The notes beneath the pieces are model-generated. The model made no database searches. It saw only the letters and a list, made by a program, of their open reading frames with translations, and was not told the DNA's origin. From Chitinophagaceae bacterium UBA4407 (GTDB taxonomy: Bacteria > Bacteroidota > Bacteroidia > Chitinophagales > Chitinophagaceae), in contig DGQT01000107.1 of assembly GCA_002390845.1 (NCBI GenBank), positions 1-60,553 on the forward strand: DNA of 60,553 bases, written 5' to 3'. Below, piece by piece: positions 26,649 through 35,342 of the stretch (its first letter is position 1; each line of letters starts with the position of its first letter). The position numbers and the translations under genes are program-made.

Positions 26649-28292
26649 ATGCCTAAAGATAATTCCATTAAAAGTGTACTGATTGTTGGCAGCGGCCCCA
26701 TCATTATTGGCCAGGCTTGCGAATTTGATTACTCCGGCTCTCAGGCAGCCCGCAGCTTACGCGAAGAAGGCATAAAAGTGATCCTGATCAACAGCAACCC
26801 GGCAACCATAATGACCGACCCGATGATGGCTGACAAGGTGTACCTGTTGCCACTAACAGTTGAGAGCATTGAACAGATTCTTGAAGAAAACCAAATAGAT
26901 GCAGTGCTGCCCACAATGGGCGGACAAACTGCGTTGAACCTTTGTAAAGAAGCGGATGAATTGGGCGTTTGGGAAAAGAACAATGTGCGCATGATTGGTG
27001 TGGATGTAGCGGCCATTGATCTTGCCGAAGACCGCGAACAATTCAGGCAGTTGATGGTGAGGATTGGTATTGCTGTAGCACCGAGCAGGGTTGCCAATAG
27101 TTTTTTAGAAGGTAAAGAATTTGCACAGGAAATCGGGTTCCCGCTGGTAATTCGTCCATCGTTTACTTTGGGAGGAACGGGTGGTGGTTTTGTGCATGGC
27201 AAAGAGGAACTGGATGAAGCATTACAGCGTGGTTTGCAGGCATCGCCCATTCATGAAGTGCTGGTAGAAAAAGCAGTGCTGGGCTGGAAGGAATATGAAC
27301 TGGAATTGCTGCGTGATCAAAAAGATAATGTTGTAATTATCTGTACCGTTGAAAACCTTGACCCGATGGGGATTCATACAGGCGATTCTATAACTGTTGC
27401 GCCAGCTATGACATTGAGCGATACCGCATTCCAGGATATGCGTAACAAGGCAATGTTGATGATGCGTTCGCTGGGTAATTTTGCAGGCGGCTGTAATGTG
27501 CAGTTTGCACAAAATCCTGAGACGGAAGAACTGATTGCAGTGGAAATTAACCCGAGGGTGAGCCGGTCATCAGCGTTGGCAAGTAAAGCAACCGGTTATC
27601 CTATTGCAAAGATCGCTGCAAAGCTTGCGATTGGCTACAGCCTGGATGAACTGAAGAACCAGATCACGGGAACTACATCGGCATATTTTGAGCCTGCATT
27701 GGATTATGTAATTGTAAAAATACCGCGCTGGAATTTTGATAAGTTCAAAGGAGCCAATGATACGCTGGGGCTTCAAATGAAAAGCGTAGGAGAGGTGATG
27801 GCGATTGGCAGAAGTTTTACTGAAGCTATTCAGAAAGCCTGCCAGAGTTTGGAAAATGAGGCGGTTGGTTTGGGTTATTACGGAAAAAGTTTGATGAAAA
27901 GTGATGAGCTGATTGAGTATATAAAAGTACCGAAGTGGGATCGTATTTTCCGGATTAAAGATGCGCTGATGCAGGGTGTTACCGTAAAAACAATCGTTCA
28001 TGCAACGGGCATTGACAGGTGGTTCATTTACCAGATACAGGAGATTTGCCGTATTGAAAAACTGATCATTCAGCATTCGCTTGATAGCCTGCCTTTTGAT
28101 CTTTTAAAAGAAGCTAAACAAAATGGTTTCAGCGACGAACAGATTGCACGCATATTGCACAGCAACAGCACAGCAGAAAATGTTTACGAAAAACGTAAAG
28201 CACTTGGTATTACCCGTGTGTATAAAATGGTAGATACCTGCAGCGCAGAGTTTGAAGCCAAAACACCTTACTTCTATAGTACGTTTGAATAG
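26649..28292 (+). CDS. carB: Carbamoyl-phosphate synthase large subunit, N-terminal half only
   Basis: Makes carbamoyl phosphate for arginine and pyrimidine synthesis. The 547-residue product covers the first ATP-grasp (carboxyphosphate) unit, with GSGPIIIGQACEFDYSG, FTLGGTGGGF and EINPRVSRSSALASKATGY, and then the oligomerisation domain. It ends at TPYFYSTFE, the point where the usual ~1070-residue protein passes into the second ATP-grasp half. A TAG stop and an intrinsic terminator follow, and no C-terminal half is found downstream, so the enzyme must be split between separate loci or the second half must be supplied otherwise. I chose the ATG at 26649 because the frame upstream (to 26601) contains the likely promoter. 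Confidence 0.9.
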   Translation: MPKDNSIKSVLIVGSGPIIIGQACEFDYSGSQAARSLREEGIKVILINSNPATIMTDPMMADKVYLLPLTVESIEQILEENQIDAVLPTMGGQTALNLCKEADELGVWEKNNVRMIGVDVAAIDLAEDREQFRQLMVRIGIAVAPSRVANSFLEGKEFAQEIGFPLVIRPSFTLGGTGGGFVHGKEELDEALQRGLQASPIHEVLVEKAVLGWKEYELELLRDQKDNVVIICTVENLDPMGIHTGDSITVAPAMTLSDTAFQDMRNKAMLMMRSLGNFAGGCNVQFAQNPETEELIAVEINPRVSRSSALASKATGYPIAKIAAKLAIGYSLDELKNQITGTTSAYFEPALDYVIVKIPRWNFDKFKGANDTLGLQMKSVGEVMAIGRSFTEAIQKACQSLENEAVGLGYYGKSLMKSDELIEYIKVPKWDRIFRIKDALMQGVTVKTIVHATGIDRWFIYQIQEICRIEKLIIQHSLDSLPFDLLKEAKQNGFSDEQIARILHSNSTAENVYEKRKALGITRVYKMVDTCSAEFEAKTPYFYSTFE

Positions 28293-28316
28293 TTTTTAAC
28301 TGAGTATATTTATTTT

Positions 28317-28343
28317 AAAAGCACTTTTATAGGTGCTTTTTTT
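28317..28343 (+). terminator. Intrinsic terminator after the carB half
   Basis: Stem AAAAGCAC/GTGCTTTT (28317-28324 with 28333-28340) with a T-run to 28343. Its presence shows that the transcription unit ends with the half-length gene. Confidence 0.8.
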
Positions 28344-28425
28344 ATGGGCCGGGCTTAAGAATATGAATGGGGCTTTGTTGCGTCGCACACTTGTGCAATT
28401 GATAATTCTATTGAGCTATAAAATA
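28342..28425 (+). repeat. Dispersed intergenic repeat, L end
   Basis: Head ATGGGCCGGGC, then ATATGAATGGGGCTTT and the core GTTGCGTCGCACACTTGTGC (28377-28396). It begins within the terminator T-run. Confidence 0.88.
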
Positions 28426-28544
28426 CACTTCATACTTCTCAAGCGGCAATTAAACTCAAAAATATTTCAATTGGCTGTTGCATATTTTTCAGTTTTATTA
28501 ATAACAGTTTTCGTTAGCTTCACCGCTTCATAGCATTACTGCCG

Positions 28545-28612
28545 ATGAAAGGATTGCGACGCAATCCCGAATGCTTTCGGGAATGCCATAATATCTGCAG
28601 CCGGTATCATAA
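28545..28612 (-). repeat. Dispersed intergenic repeat, R end with inserted hairpin
   Basis: Core fragment GATTGCGACGCAA, then the hairpin CCCGAATGCTTTCGGGA (28566-28582), AATGCCATAATAT and a weak head CAGCCGGTATCA. Confidence 0.7.
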
Positions 28613-28643
28613 TTATTAAACTTACAACAGACTTATTTTTAAT

Positions 28644-29687
28644 ATGGCTTTTATAGATTTTACTTCGATCGTTAAAGAAGCGTGGCAGGCATATGATAAT
28701 ACAAGGGAGATCATTAGAATTGTTGACATCAGCGCCAAGGTTTCTACCAATTATGTTTTCAGGATTACTTTTAAAGACCGCAATTTTATTATTGCCAAGC
28801 TTTCTTACTTTGGAAAGTTTGAACATTTTGTGGAAGACCATTCCATTATTAACTCGCTCTCTAATAACCTGCCTGCGCCATTTGAAAATTTTCTTGCCCG
28901 TTCTTTAATGAAAGGTAATTCGCTTTTCGTGTATCGCTTTCAAAACGAGATACTGGATGCATGGGTTGTTTTTTACAGGCCGATTACTATTAAAAAAAAG
29001 ATGCCCAGGAGGTTGAATGACGAGGAGATTGTAAAGCTTGCCGAGCAGGTAGCGCTTTTACATAAAGCGTGTCATAACATTCGTAACACTTTGCCACCAT
29101 CTTCCAAAACGCTTAAAGTTGATATCGATCATTTATTGCGGATATTAGAAACAGATTATGGCAAATATGAACACCGTACCCACCTGGATGAAATACGGAA
29201 ACAAAGCGATCTTTTTATTGAAAATTCGCAGCAATTAAAGGCGGATGAGTTTGATAAAATACCCGTTTTTATTGATTGGAATATAGGTAATTTTTCTGTA
29301 ACATCTTCTTTCAAATTATTTTCGAGATGGGATTATGACTGGTTTCGTATGGGGTCGCGTATGCTGGATTTTTATTTTCTCAGCCGCGTGGTTTCTGATA
29401 TTGGCGACAAAACAGTGTTCAGTTATTATATCAGTCCGCTAATGGAAGAAAGGTTCCTGCTTTTTTTAAAAGCATACCACGAAGTATATCCTTTTGAAGA
29501 GGCAGAAATAAGGTTTTTAAAAGAAGCATACCGCTTCTTCATTCTCAACTATGTAATTAAAGACGGGCGGCATTTCTTTCACGAAATATTTGCTATAAAA
29601 CTACAGAAAGAAGCCTACGAAATTTACCTGCCTTCTATAGAGAAAGAATTTAATGCCGATATAATATTGAAAGCCCTGAATATTTAA
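28644..29687 (+). CDS. Phosphotransferase-family protein (aminoglycoside phosphotransferase/choline kinase fold)
   Basis: A 347-residue cytosolic kinase-like protein. The N-lobe is at about residues 20-110, with the likely ATP-binding lysine in NFIIAKLSYFG. The catalytic loop is IDWNIGNFSV at about 213-222, where family members usually have HGDxxxxN. The metal-binding Asp is in RWDYDWFRMGSRMLD. The APH family phosphorylates small alcohols such as amino sugars, homoserine, choline and methylthioribose; the substrate here is not clear. It is followed after 13 bases by a HAD phosphatase-like gene, so the two probably work on the same sugar or alcohol phosphate, which is inference. Confidence 0.8.
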   Translation: MAFIDFTSIVKEAWQAYDNTREIIRIVDISAKVSTNYVFRITFKDRNFIIAKLSYFGKFEHFVEDHSIINSLSNNLPAPFENFLARSLMKGNSLFVYRFQNEILDAWVVFYRPITIKKKMPRRLNDEEIVKLAEQVALLHKACHNIRNTLPPSSKTLKVDIDHLLRILETDYGKYEHRTHLDEIRKQSDLFIENSQQLKADEFDKIPVFIDWNIGNFSVTSSFKLFSRWDYDWFRMGSRMLDFYFLSRVVSDIGDKTVFSYYISPLMEERFLLFLKAYHEVYPFEEAEIRFLKEAYRFFILNYVIKDGRHFFHEIFAIKLQKEAYEIYLPSIEKEFNADIILKALNI

Positions 29688-29700
29688 TCATTGTACAACT

Positions 29701-30546
29701 ATGACGCAACAATCCTTTCTGTCGGTAGCCTCAAAATTTAAAGCGGTTTTTTTAGACTCTTACGGTGTTTTAAAAAACTATAATGGCCTTATAGAAGGCG
29801 TTCCCGATACGATCAATTTTTTACGGAAATCAGGAATAGCAATACGTGTACTTACCAACGATGCATCCCGCAGCCAGCAGCAGCAGGCAGAAGGTTTTTA
29901 TAAACTGGGGTTAACAAGTATTGAATCACATGAAATTGTTACTTCCGGCATGATGGCCAGGCAATACCTGCAGCATAAAATTCTGGATGGTAAAATTGCT
30001 TATCTGGGTACAGAAAATTCCGCTGAATATATACTTCAATCGGGGCTGGAGCACATAGCAATCCGGGATGTGCAATTCGATGCTATTGATGATATATCGG
30101 CTTTCGTTTTTCTTGACGATGAAGGGTTTGACTGGAATTCCGACATTAATAAAACCGTAAACCTGCTACGCAGAAAAAATATACCCGTTATCGTTGCCAA
30201 TTCAGACAAATTGTATCCTGTTTCCCGCAACGATGTTTCCGTAGCCACCGGCGGTATTGCAAAGCTGGTAGAAAATATGTTGACTAAAAAATTCATTCAT
30301 TTTGGTAAACCAGACTCTCAAATGTTTATGTATGCATTCGATGAATTAAACCAGTTTGGCAATTTTAGTAAAAATGAAATATTAATGGTTGGCGATACAC
30401 TGCATACCGATATTTTAGGCGGTAACAAATTTGGTGTAAAAACAACATTGGTGCTTACAGGAAATACCCGAGCAGATAATGCTGAAACACAAATCGACTC
30501 CTCTGGCATTATTCCCGATTTTATTTGCCAGTCCATAGTAACATAG
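29701..30546 (+). CDS. HAD-IIA family hydrolase (TIGR01459-like)
   Basis: A 281-residue HAD-superfamily protein of subfamily IIA. The nucleophile motif is VFLDSYGVLKNY, in which the usual second Asp of DxD is replaced by Tyr. Motif II is VLTNDASRS, followed by the IIA cap (about residues 85-190). Motif III/IV is HFGKPDSQMF and ILMVGDTLHTDILGG. Loss of the second Asp is also seen in the related DVWG-type group, so activity may be weak, or the substrate may be unusual. It is the second gene of a pair with the phosphotransferase. A repeat copy of a special subgroup follows. Confidence 0.8.
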   Translation: MTQQSFLSVASKFKAVFLDSYGVLKNYNGLIEGVPDTINFLRKSGIAIRVLTNDASRSQQQQAEGFYKLGLTSIESHEIVTSGMMARQYLQHKILDGKIAYLGTENSAEYILQSGLEHIAIRDVQFDAIDDISAFVFLDDEGFDWNSDINKTVNLLRRKNIPVIVANSDKLYPVSRNDVSVATGGIAKLVENMLTKKFIHFGKPDSQMFMYAFDELNQFGNFSKNEILMVGDTLHTDILGGNKFGVKTTLVLTGNTRADNAETQIDSSGIIPDFICQSIVT

Positions 30547-30589
30547 GTATTGTTTTTCAAACTTTGCTTTTATACAAATCCAAATTTTA

Positions 30590-30690
30590 TTTTGGTCTAA
30601 ACGCAATTGCTACTATCGTCACCTGTTGTGTCACTCACTGGTACTTTAGAATATGCTGCTGCACAGCGCAGCAGGTTTACGATTCAGGCT
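30590..30690 (+). repeat. Dispersed intergenic repeat, L end, GTTGTGTCACTCAC subgroup
   Basis: Core GTTGTGTCACTCACTGGTAC (30625-30644). It also resembles the copy at 58745 outside the core (TTTGGTCT upstream, GCTACTATCGTC, and GCAGCAGGTTTA downstream), so these two are close relatives. Confidence 0.75.
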
Positions 30691-30969
30691 AACCTTAATA
30701 GCTAATTGGAGTTTTTTGCTATTCAGCAACAACACAACATACAAGACCAGGAGGTCAATTGCTCCTCTTACGCATTCGCCCTTTGAATTTATTTTCGTGT
30801 TGTTTCAAAATTAGTGAGGTCTCTTTTCATAAATATTTTTGTCTTATTAATAATCTAGTAAACTTTAAATATTGAGCAAATAAATAACCAAAGAATTTTA
30901 TATTATTAATAAATATATGTATTATATAAATCAAGTATTTCTATTTTAAATTAACTAAAAATGAAATTT

Positions 30970-31002
30970 TTTGCATAAAAAATATTTTTTCGTCTAATTT
31001 TG
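30970..31002 (+). promoter_or_regulatory. Promoter of the GSII glutamine synthetase gene
   Basis: TTTG at 30970-30973, 21 bases, then TAATTTTG at 30995-31002, a perfect match to the Bacteroidota consensus in a very AT-rich setting. Confidence 0.7.
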
Positions 31003-31049
31003 CATGGGATTTAATACAAATCATTTAATTATTAATAATTTTATTAACT

Positions 31050-32063
31050 ATGTCAGTAGTAAAACTTGAGTACATCTGGCTTGATGGTTACAAACCAACT
31101 CAAAGCCTTCGCAGCAAAACCAAGATTGAAAAAGATTTCGGTGGAACACTGGAAGATTTACCCATGTGGTCTTTTGATGGTTCTTCAACCGAACAAGCCC
31201 CGGGTGGTTCATCTGATTGTCTTTTAAAACCAGTTTTTTTTGTAAAAGACCCTCAACGTAAAGATGCTTATCTTGTAATGTGCGAAGTCTTAACTTCTGA
31301 TGGCAAGCCGCATCCAAGTAATGGTCGTGCTACTATCGAAGATGATGATAATGATTTTTGGTTTGGTTTTGAGCAGGAATACTTCCTTTGGGATCCTTCT
31401 ACAAACAAACCACTTGGTTTTCCGGCGAGTGGTTACCCCGGCCCTCAAGGTCCATATTATTGCTCAGTTGGAGCAAAGAACGCTTTTGGAAGGGAAATTG
31501 TTGAGGAGCACCTGGATGTATGTATTGAAGCTGGTCTTAATGTAGAAGGCATTAATGCTGAGGTAGCAGCAGGCCAGTGGGAATTTCAAATATTTTCAAA
31601 AGGAGCTAAAGAAGCCGGTGATCAAATTTGGATAGCCCGTTATTTGCTTGAAAGGATTGGCGAAAAATACGGGGTTGCTATAAACTGGCATTGCAAACCT
31701 TTGGGAACTTTAGACTGGAACGGTTCAGGAATGCATGCAAATTTCTCTAATACTACACTAAGAACAGCAGGAAGTAAAGAAATATTCGATAAAATTTGTG
31801 AATCATTCCGCCCGGTTGTAAAGGAACACGTTGAGGTTTATGGTGCAGATAACCATTTGCGTTTAACCGGTAAACACGAAACTGCAAGCATTAATGATTT
31901 TAGTTATGGTGTTTCAGATCGTGGTGCTTCTATCCGTATTCCGGTTGTTGTTCCTGCAAAGGGCTGGAAAGGTTATCTTGAAGATCGTCGCCCTAATTCA
32001 GCAGCAGATCCTTATAAAGTTGCTGCCCGTATTATTAAAACAGTAAAAAGCGCAGAAGTTTAA
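31050..32063 (+). CDS. Glutamine synthetase, type II (eukaryotic-type GSII)
   Basis: Makes glutamine from glutamate, ammonia and ATP. The 337-residue length and sequence are those of GSII, the short octameric/decameric form also found in plants and animals. The beta-grasp N-terminal part (about 1-100) carries LPMWSFDGSSTEQAPG. The catalytic part has FWFGFEQEYFLWD, INAEVAAGQWEFQI, GSGMHANFSN and GVSDRGASIRIP. There is no adenylylation site of the GlnA type. It has its own promoter and terminator, and is followed by a type III enzyme in the same orientation. Expression probably responds to nitrogen, which is not visible here. Confidence 0.95.
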   Translation: MSVVKLEYIWLDGYKPTQSLRSKTKIEKDFGGTLEDLPMWSFDGSSTEQAPGGSSDCLLKPVFFVKDPQRKDAYLVMCEVLTSDGKPHPSNGRATIEDDDNDFWFGFEQEYFLWDPSTNKPLGFPASGYPGPQGPYYCSVGAKNAFGREIVEEHLDVCIEAGLNVEGINAEVAAGQWEFQIFSKGAKEAGDQIWIARYLLERIGEKYGVAINWHCKPLGTLDWNGSGMHANFSNTTLRTAGSKEIFDKICESFRPVVKEHVEVYGADNHLRLTGKHETASINDFSYGVSDRGASIRIPVVVPAKGWKGYLEDRRPNSAADPYKVAARIIKTVKSAEV

Positions 32064-32087
32064 ATTTTTCGGTTATAATAATTTTTA

Positions 32088-32118
32088 TAAAAAATCTCTT
32101 TCACTGAAAGAGATTTTT
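32088..32118 (+). terminator. Intrinsic terminator after GSII
   Basis: Stem AAAATCTCTTTC/GAAAGAGATTTT around the loop ACT, with a T-run. Confidence 0.88.
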
Positions 32119-32174
32119 TATAAATACCTGATTCCATTTTTTCCGGGTTGGTACTAATTTAATTGTGTTGAATG

Positions 32175-32243
32175 CAGATCGGAACGTAAAAGGGTGCGAC
32201 GCAAGTAAAGCCTTATAGACATTCATCAGCCTGGTTCAAAAAG
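32175..32243 (-). repeat. Dispersed intergenic repeat, R end
   Basis: GGAACGTAAAAGGGTGCGAC, a diverged core continuing into GCAAG (to about 32204). The head CAGCCTGGTTCAAAAA lies at 32228-32242. Confidence 0.75.
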
Positions 32244-32356
32244 ATAATTATTGTGATTTTTCTTTGTCACGAAATATTTTATAATGCTCATTTGCACGAG
32301 TAATAAATTTTAGAGTTGTACTTTTAAATTCTATTTGCATTTTTTTAAAAATAATT

Positions 32357-34552
32357 ATGGAAACAATGCGGTTTAAAGCTATTCAAAATCTGTCCTTTAA
32401 CCCTTCCGAAGTAAAAGTGGAAGGTTCGTCAAAAATTACCGCCATATTTGGCGAGAATGTTTTTACTTTAAAAACAGCCCGTGAATATCTTAGCGACGAA
32501 GCCTATAAAAGCCTGGTTGGCAGTGTAAAGGGCAACAAAAAAATAGACCGTACCGTTGCCAACCAAATTGCCCACGGTTTGCGTGCCTGGGCAGAAGGTA
32601 AGGGTGTTACGCACTACACACACTGGTTTCAACCGTTAACAGGTACAACCGCAGAAAAACATGATTCTTTTTTTACTCTAAAAAGTGATGGTACTCCACT
32701 CGAGGAATTTGACGGTGCAGCATTAATACAGCAGGAACCCGATGCGTCATCGTTTCCAAGTGGCGGCTTAAGGGCTACTTTTGAAGCACGCGGTTATACT
32801 GGATGGGATCCGTCTTCACCTGCTTTTGTTATGGAGATTGGTCAGGGTAAAACATTATGCATACCAACTATTTTTGTTTCTTACACTGGCGAATCGCTCG
32901 ACTATAAAGCGCCATTAATTAAAGCACTTGAATCTCTAAATAAGGCTGCCGTTGACGTATGCAACTACTTCGATAAGAACATCACTAAGGTTACCGCCAC
33001 GCTTGGGTGGGAGCAGGAATATTTTGTAATAGATGAAGCCCTTGCAAATGCCCGCCCCGATCTTATTCAGTGTGGTCGTACGGTTTATGGTGCAGCACCA
33101 GCTAAGGGCCAGCAACTTGAAGATCATTATTTTGGTTCAATTCCAGAAAGAACTTATGCGTTTATGCGTGATTTTGAAAATGAATCGTATAAGCTTGGTA
33201 TACCATTACGCACACGGCACAATGAAGTAGCCCCTGCTCAATTTGAATGTGCCCCAATATTCGAAGAAGTAAATCTTGCTGTTGATCACAATATTTTGCT
33301 GATGGATATTATGGACCGTGTAGCACGGCGTCATAAACTAAAAGTATTGCTTCACGAAAAACCTTTTGCAGGAATTAACGGTAGCGGCAAACACAATAAC
33401 TGGAGCCTTGCTACTGACACTGGCGTAAACCTGCTGGCCCCCGGCAAGACACCAAAGACAAACCTTATGTTCCTTACTTTTTTTGTGAACAGCATTAAGG
33501 CAGTGCATGATTATTCAGATATTCTCAGGGCATCTATTGCATCTGCGGGTAACGACCACCGTTTAGGTGCAAATGAAGCACCGCCTGCAATCATTTCTGT
33601 GTTTATTGGCGAATACCTTTCAAGGGTGTTGAACGATATTGAAACAAGGGTTGGCGAAAAGTTTGATGAACAGGATGAAGCCATTCTTAAATTAGACCTC
33701 CACAGGAGCATTCCCGAATTACTGCTTGATAATACTGACCGCAACAGAACATCACCCTTTGCTTTTACAGGCAATAAATTTGAATTTCGTGCAGTAGGTT
33801 CTGCCGCAAATTGTGCCAATGCAATGCTTGTGTTGAATACAATTATGGCAGAAACTTTAAAAACCTTTAAGAAAGAAATTGACATACTGATTGAAAAGGG
33901 CGAGAAGAAAGAAATCGCCATTATGCATATTATTCAAAAATATATTGTAGAAAGCAAAAAAGTACTTTTTGAAGGCGATGGCTACAGCGAAGAATGGCAC
34001 CACGAGGCAGAACGCCGTGGCCTGCCCAATGTGCGAACAACACCATTGGCTCTGGATGCCATGGTTACCGAAAAAGCAAAGAATCTGTTCGAGAGTAACA
34101 ACGTTTACAATCATCCTGAACTGGAAGCCCGCCACGAAATAGAGCTGGAGAAATACATTAAAAAAGTACAGATAGAAGCAAGAATTATGGGCGATCTGGC
34201 TATTAACCACATACTGCCATCTGCGATTGAATACCAGAATAAACTTATTGCAAATATCAAAGGGTTAAAAGAAACAGGGTTGCCCGAAAATAGTTACGCA
34301 AGCCAGTTACAGATACTAAAAGAAATATCAGAACACATCCAGGTAGTTTATGAGAAAGTTCATGCAATGGTAGAAGCACGTAAAATAGTAAATAACATGA
34401 GCGATACACGCACAAAAGCTATTGCTTACTGCAGCCAGGTAAAAGAACCTTTTTTCGATGAAATCCGTTATCATGTAGATAAGCTGGAACACCTGGTAAG
34501 CGATGAAGAGTGGACGCTTCCCAAATACCGCGAAATGCTTTTTTTAAGATAA
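32357..34552 (+). CDS. glnN: Glutamine synthetase, type III (GSIII)
   Basis: A second glutamine synthetase, of the large dodecameric type III typical of Bacteroidota. The protein has 731 residues. Recognisable parts are an N-terminal type III-specific domain with THYTHWFQPLTG and the catalytic core with LGWEQEYFVID, LRTRHNEVAPAQFECAP, NGSGKHNNWS and GNDHRLGANEAPPAI. The C-terminus is a long helical extension. The gene follows GSII by 293 bases, but a terminator and a repeat copy lie between, so it is probably transcribed separately. A weak promoter candidate (TTTG, 17 bases, TAGAGTTG) sits about 40 bases upstream. Confidence 0.96.
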   Translation: METMRFKAIQNLSFNPSEVKVEGSSKITAIFGENVFTLKTAREYLSDEAYKSLVGSVKGNKKIDRTVANQIAHGLRAWAEGKGVTHYTHWFQPLTGTTAEKHDSFFTLKSDGTPLEEFDGAALIQQEPDASSFPSGGLRATFEARGYTGWDPSSPAFVMEIGQGKTLCIPTIFVSYTGESLDYKAPLIKALESLNKAAVDVCNYFDKNITKVTATLGWEQEYFVIDEALANARPDLIQCGRTVYGAAPAKGQQLEDHYFGSIPERTYAFMRDFENESYKLGIPLRTRHNEVAPAQFECAPIFEEVNLAVDHNILLMDIMDRVARRHKLKVLLHEKPFAGINGSGKHNNWSLATDTGVNLLAPGKTPKTNLMFLTFFVNSIKAVHDYSDILRASIASAGNDHRLGANEAPPAIISVFIGEYLSRVLNDIETRVGEKFDEQDEAILKLDLHRSIPELLLDNTDRNRTSPFAFTGNKFEFRAVGSAANCANAMLVLNTIMAETLKTFKKEIDILIEKGEKKEIAIMHIIQKYIVESKKVLFEGDGYSEEWHHEAERRGLPNVRTTPLALDAMVTEKAKNLFESNNVYNHPELEARHEIELEKYIKKVQIEARIMGDLAINHILPSAIEYQNKLIANIKGLKETGLPENSYASQLQILKEISEHIQVVYEKVHAMVEARKIVNNMSDTRTKAIAYCSQVKEPFFDEIRYHVDKLEHLVSDEEWTLPKYREMLFLR

Positions 34553-34587
34553 ATGAATTAAGGGTTATGAGTGAGTATTATAATTAT

Positions 34588-34626
34588 ACCCCGTCAAACA
34601 TTGTTTTGATGGGGTTTCTTTTTTCG
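34588..34626 (+). terminator. Intrinsic terminator after GSIII
   Basis: A long stem with arms ACCCCGTCAAAC and GTTTTGATGGGGT (one G-T pair, a few unpaired bases), followed by a T-rich run. Confidence 0.85.
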
Positions 34627-34657
34627 GCTATTTTCTTTTAAATGCAATGAAATAATT

Positions 34658-34730
34658 ATGTACCCGGCCTTAGTTACAACATTCAGCATCCTTGCGTCGC
34701 ACACTTGTACATTCTAACTATAACCGGGCA
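34658..34730 (+). repeat. Dispersed intergenic repeat, L end
   Basis: Head GTACCCGGCC, then ACATTCAGCATC and the core CTTGCGTCGCACACTTGTAC (34691-34710). A 34-base spacer precedes it after the GSIII terminator. Confidence 0.88.
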
Positions 34731-34827
34731 AAGTTCCCCCGCACATTAACAACAGATACAAAAATTAAAACAGTTTAACGGGTGACTTTCATGTTTCAAT
34801 TACCGAAAAAATAATGCAGCACAAATT

Positions 34828-35208
34828 TTACAAAGCCCTCTTTCTTTTTCTTGCGTAAAACAAATCGATTGCCAGTACAACAATCAGAATAACCAATCCA
34901 AAAAATTCCCTGGATTCTTCCACCCAGGGCTTTTCTGCTTTCATGGTTTCGGCAATATTCTCGGCATGGTGAAGTTGTATCCAGTCTATTAACCCGTTTG
35001 CATCAAATACTTTGTACAATGCATACACAGCATAAACTGCAATGCCAATTAAATACGCTTTAGGGTAGAATTTGTTTCTTGCTGCCTGAAAGCAAAGCGC
35101 TGTAGCATACAAATAAATGGGCACCCATAAATAAGGATCAGGATCGTTGTATTGTAATGCTGCAAATACGATAAATGCAAAACAGAAAAAAATGTTGAAG
35201 ATTTTCAT
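34828..35208 (-). CDS. Transmembrane 220 family protein (TMEM220-like)
   Basis: A protein of about 126 residues with four hydrophobic helices (about residues 2-16, 26-40, 50-66 and 100-118). The family signature is in the first loop: FAALQYNDPDPYLWVPIYL. Function is unknown. The conserved acidic NDPDP loop suggests an ion or small-ligand site, which is inference. The ATG at 35208 was chosen since the frame upstream has no family match. The gene is alone between repeat ends. Confidence 0.8.
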   Translation of the reverse strand: MKIFNIFFCFAFIVFAALQYNDPDPYLWVPIYLYATALCFQAARNKFYPKAYLIGIAVYAVYALYKVFDANGLIDWIQLHHAENIAETMKAEKPWVEESREFFGLVILIVVLAIDLFYARKRKRAL

Positions 35209-35259
35209 GATGGAGGTTTGTTGCAATAAAGTTAGAGAAATTGCACACACAGCCCTAAG

Positions 35260-35340
35260 TTCAGTTTATAATCAGAATGTACAAGTGTGCGACGCAACAA
35301 GGGTGATGGAAGATTCAACTATTGGATACAAAAAAATCTG
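35260..35340 (-). repeat. Dispersed intergenic repeat, R end
   Basis: Tail TTATAATCAGAATG, core GTACAAGTGTGCGACGCAAC (35279-35298) and a degenerate head (TTGGATACAAAAAAATC) ending 3 bases before the BatA stop codon. Confidence 0.85.
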
Positions 35341-35342
35341 AA

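Larger units (their letters stand above)
28293..28643. other. 351-base intergenic region with an L and an R repeat end
   Basis: Contains the carB terminator, an L end (28342-28425), unremarkable sequence and an R end (28545-28612). A 66-codon frame at 28333-28533 runs through the L repeat and is not considered a gene. Confidence 0.55.
30547..31049. other. 503-base intergenic region before the GSII gene
   Basis: Contains an L-type repeat of the GTTGTGTCACTCAC subgroup (30590-30690), then very AT-rich sequence from about 30820 and the GSII promoter. The transcript leader would be about 40 bases. No gene is seen. Confidence 0.6.

Noticed and set aside
28333..28533. 66-codon open frame on the plus strand after carB
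   Set aside because: It runs through the L repeat copy, begins in the terminator T-run and has no recognisable protein features beyond one hydrophobic tail.
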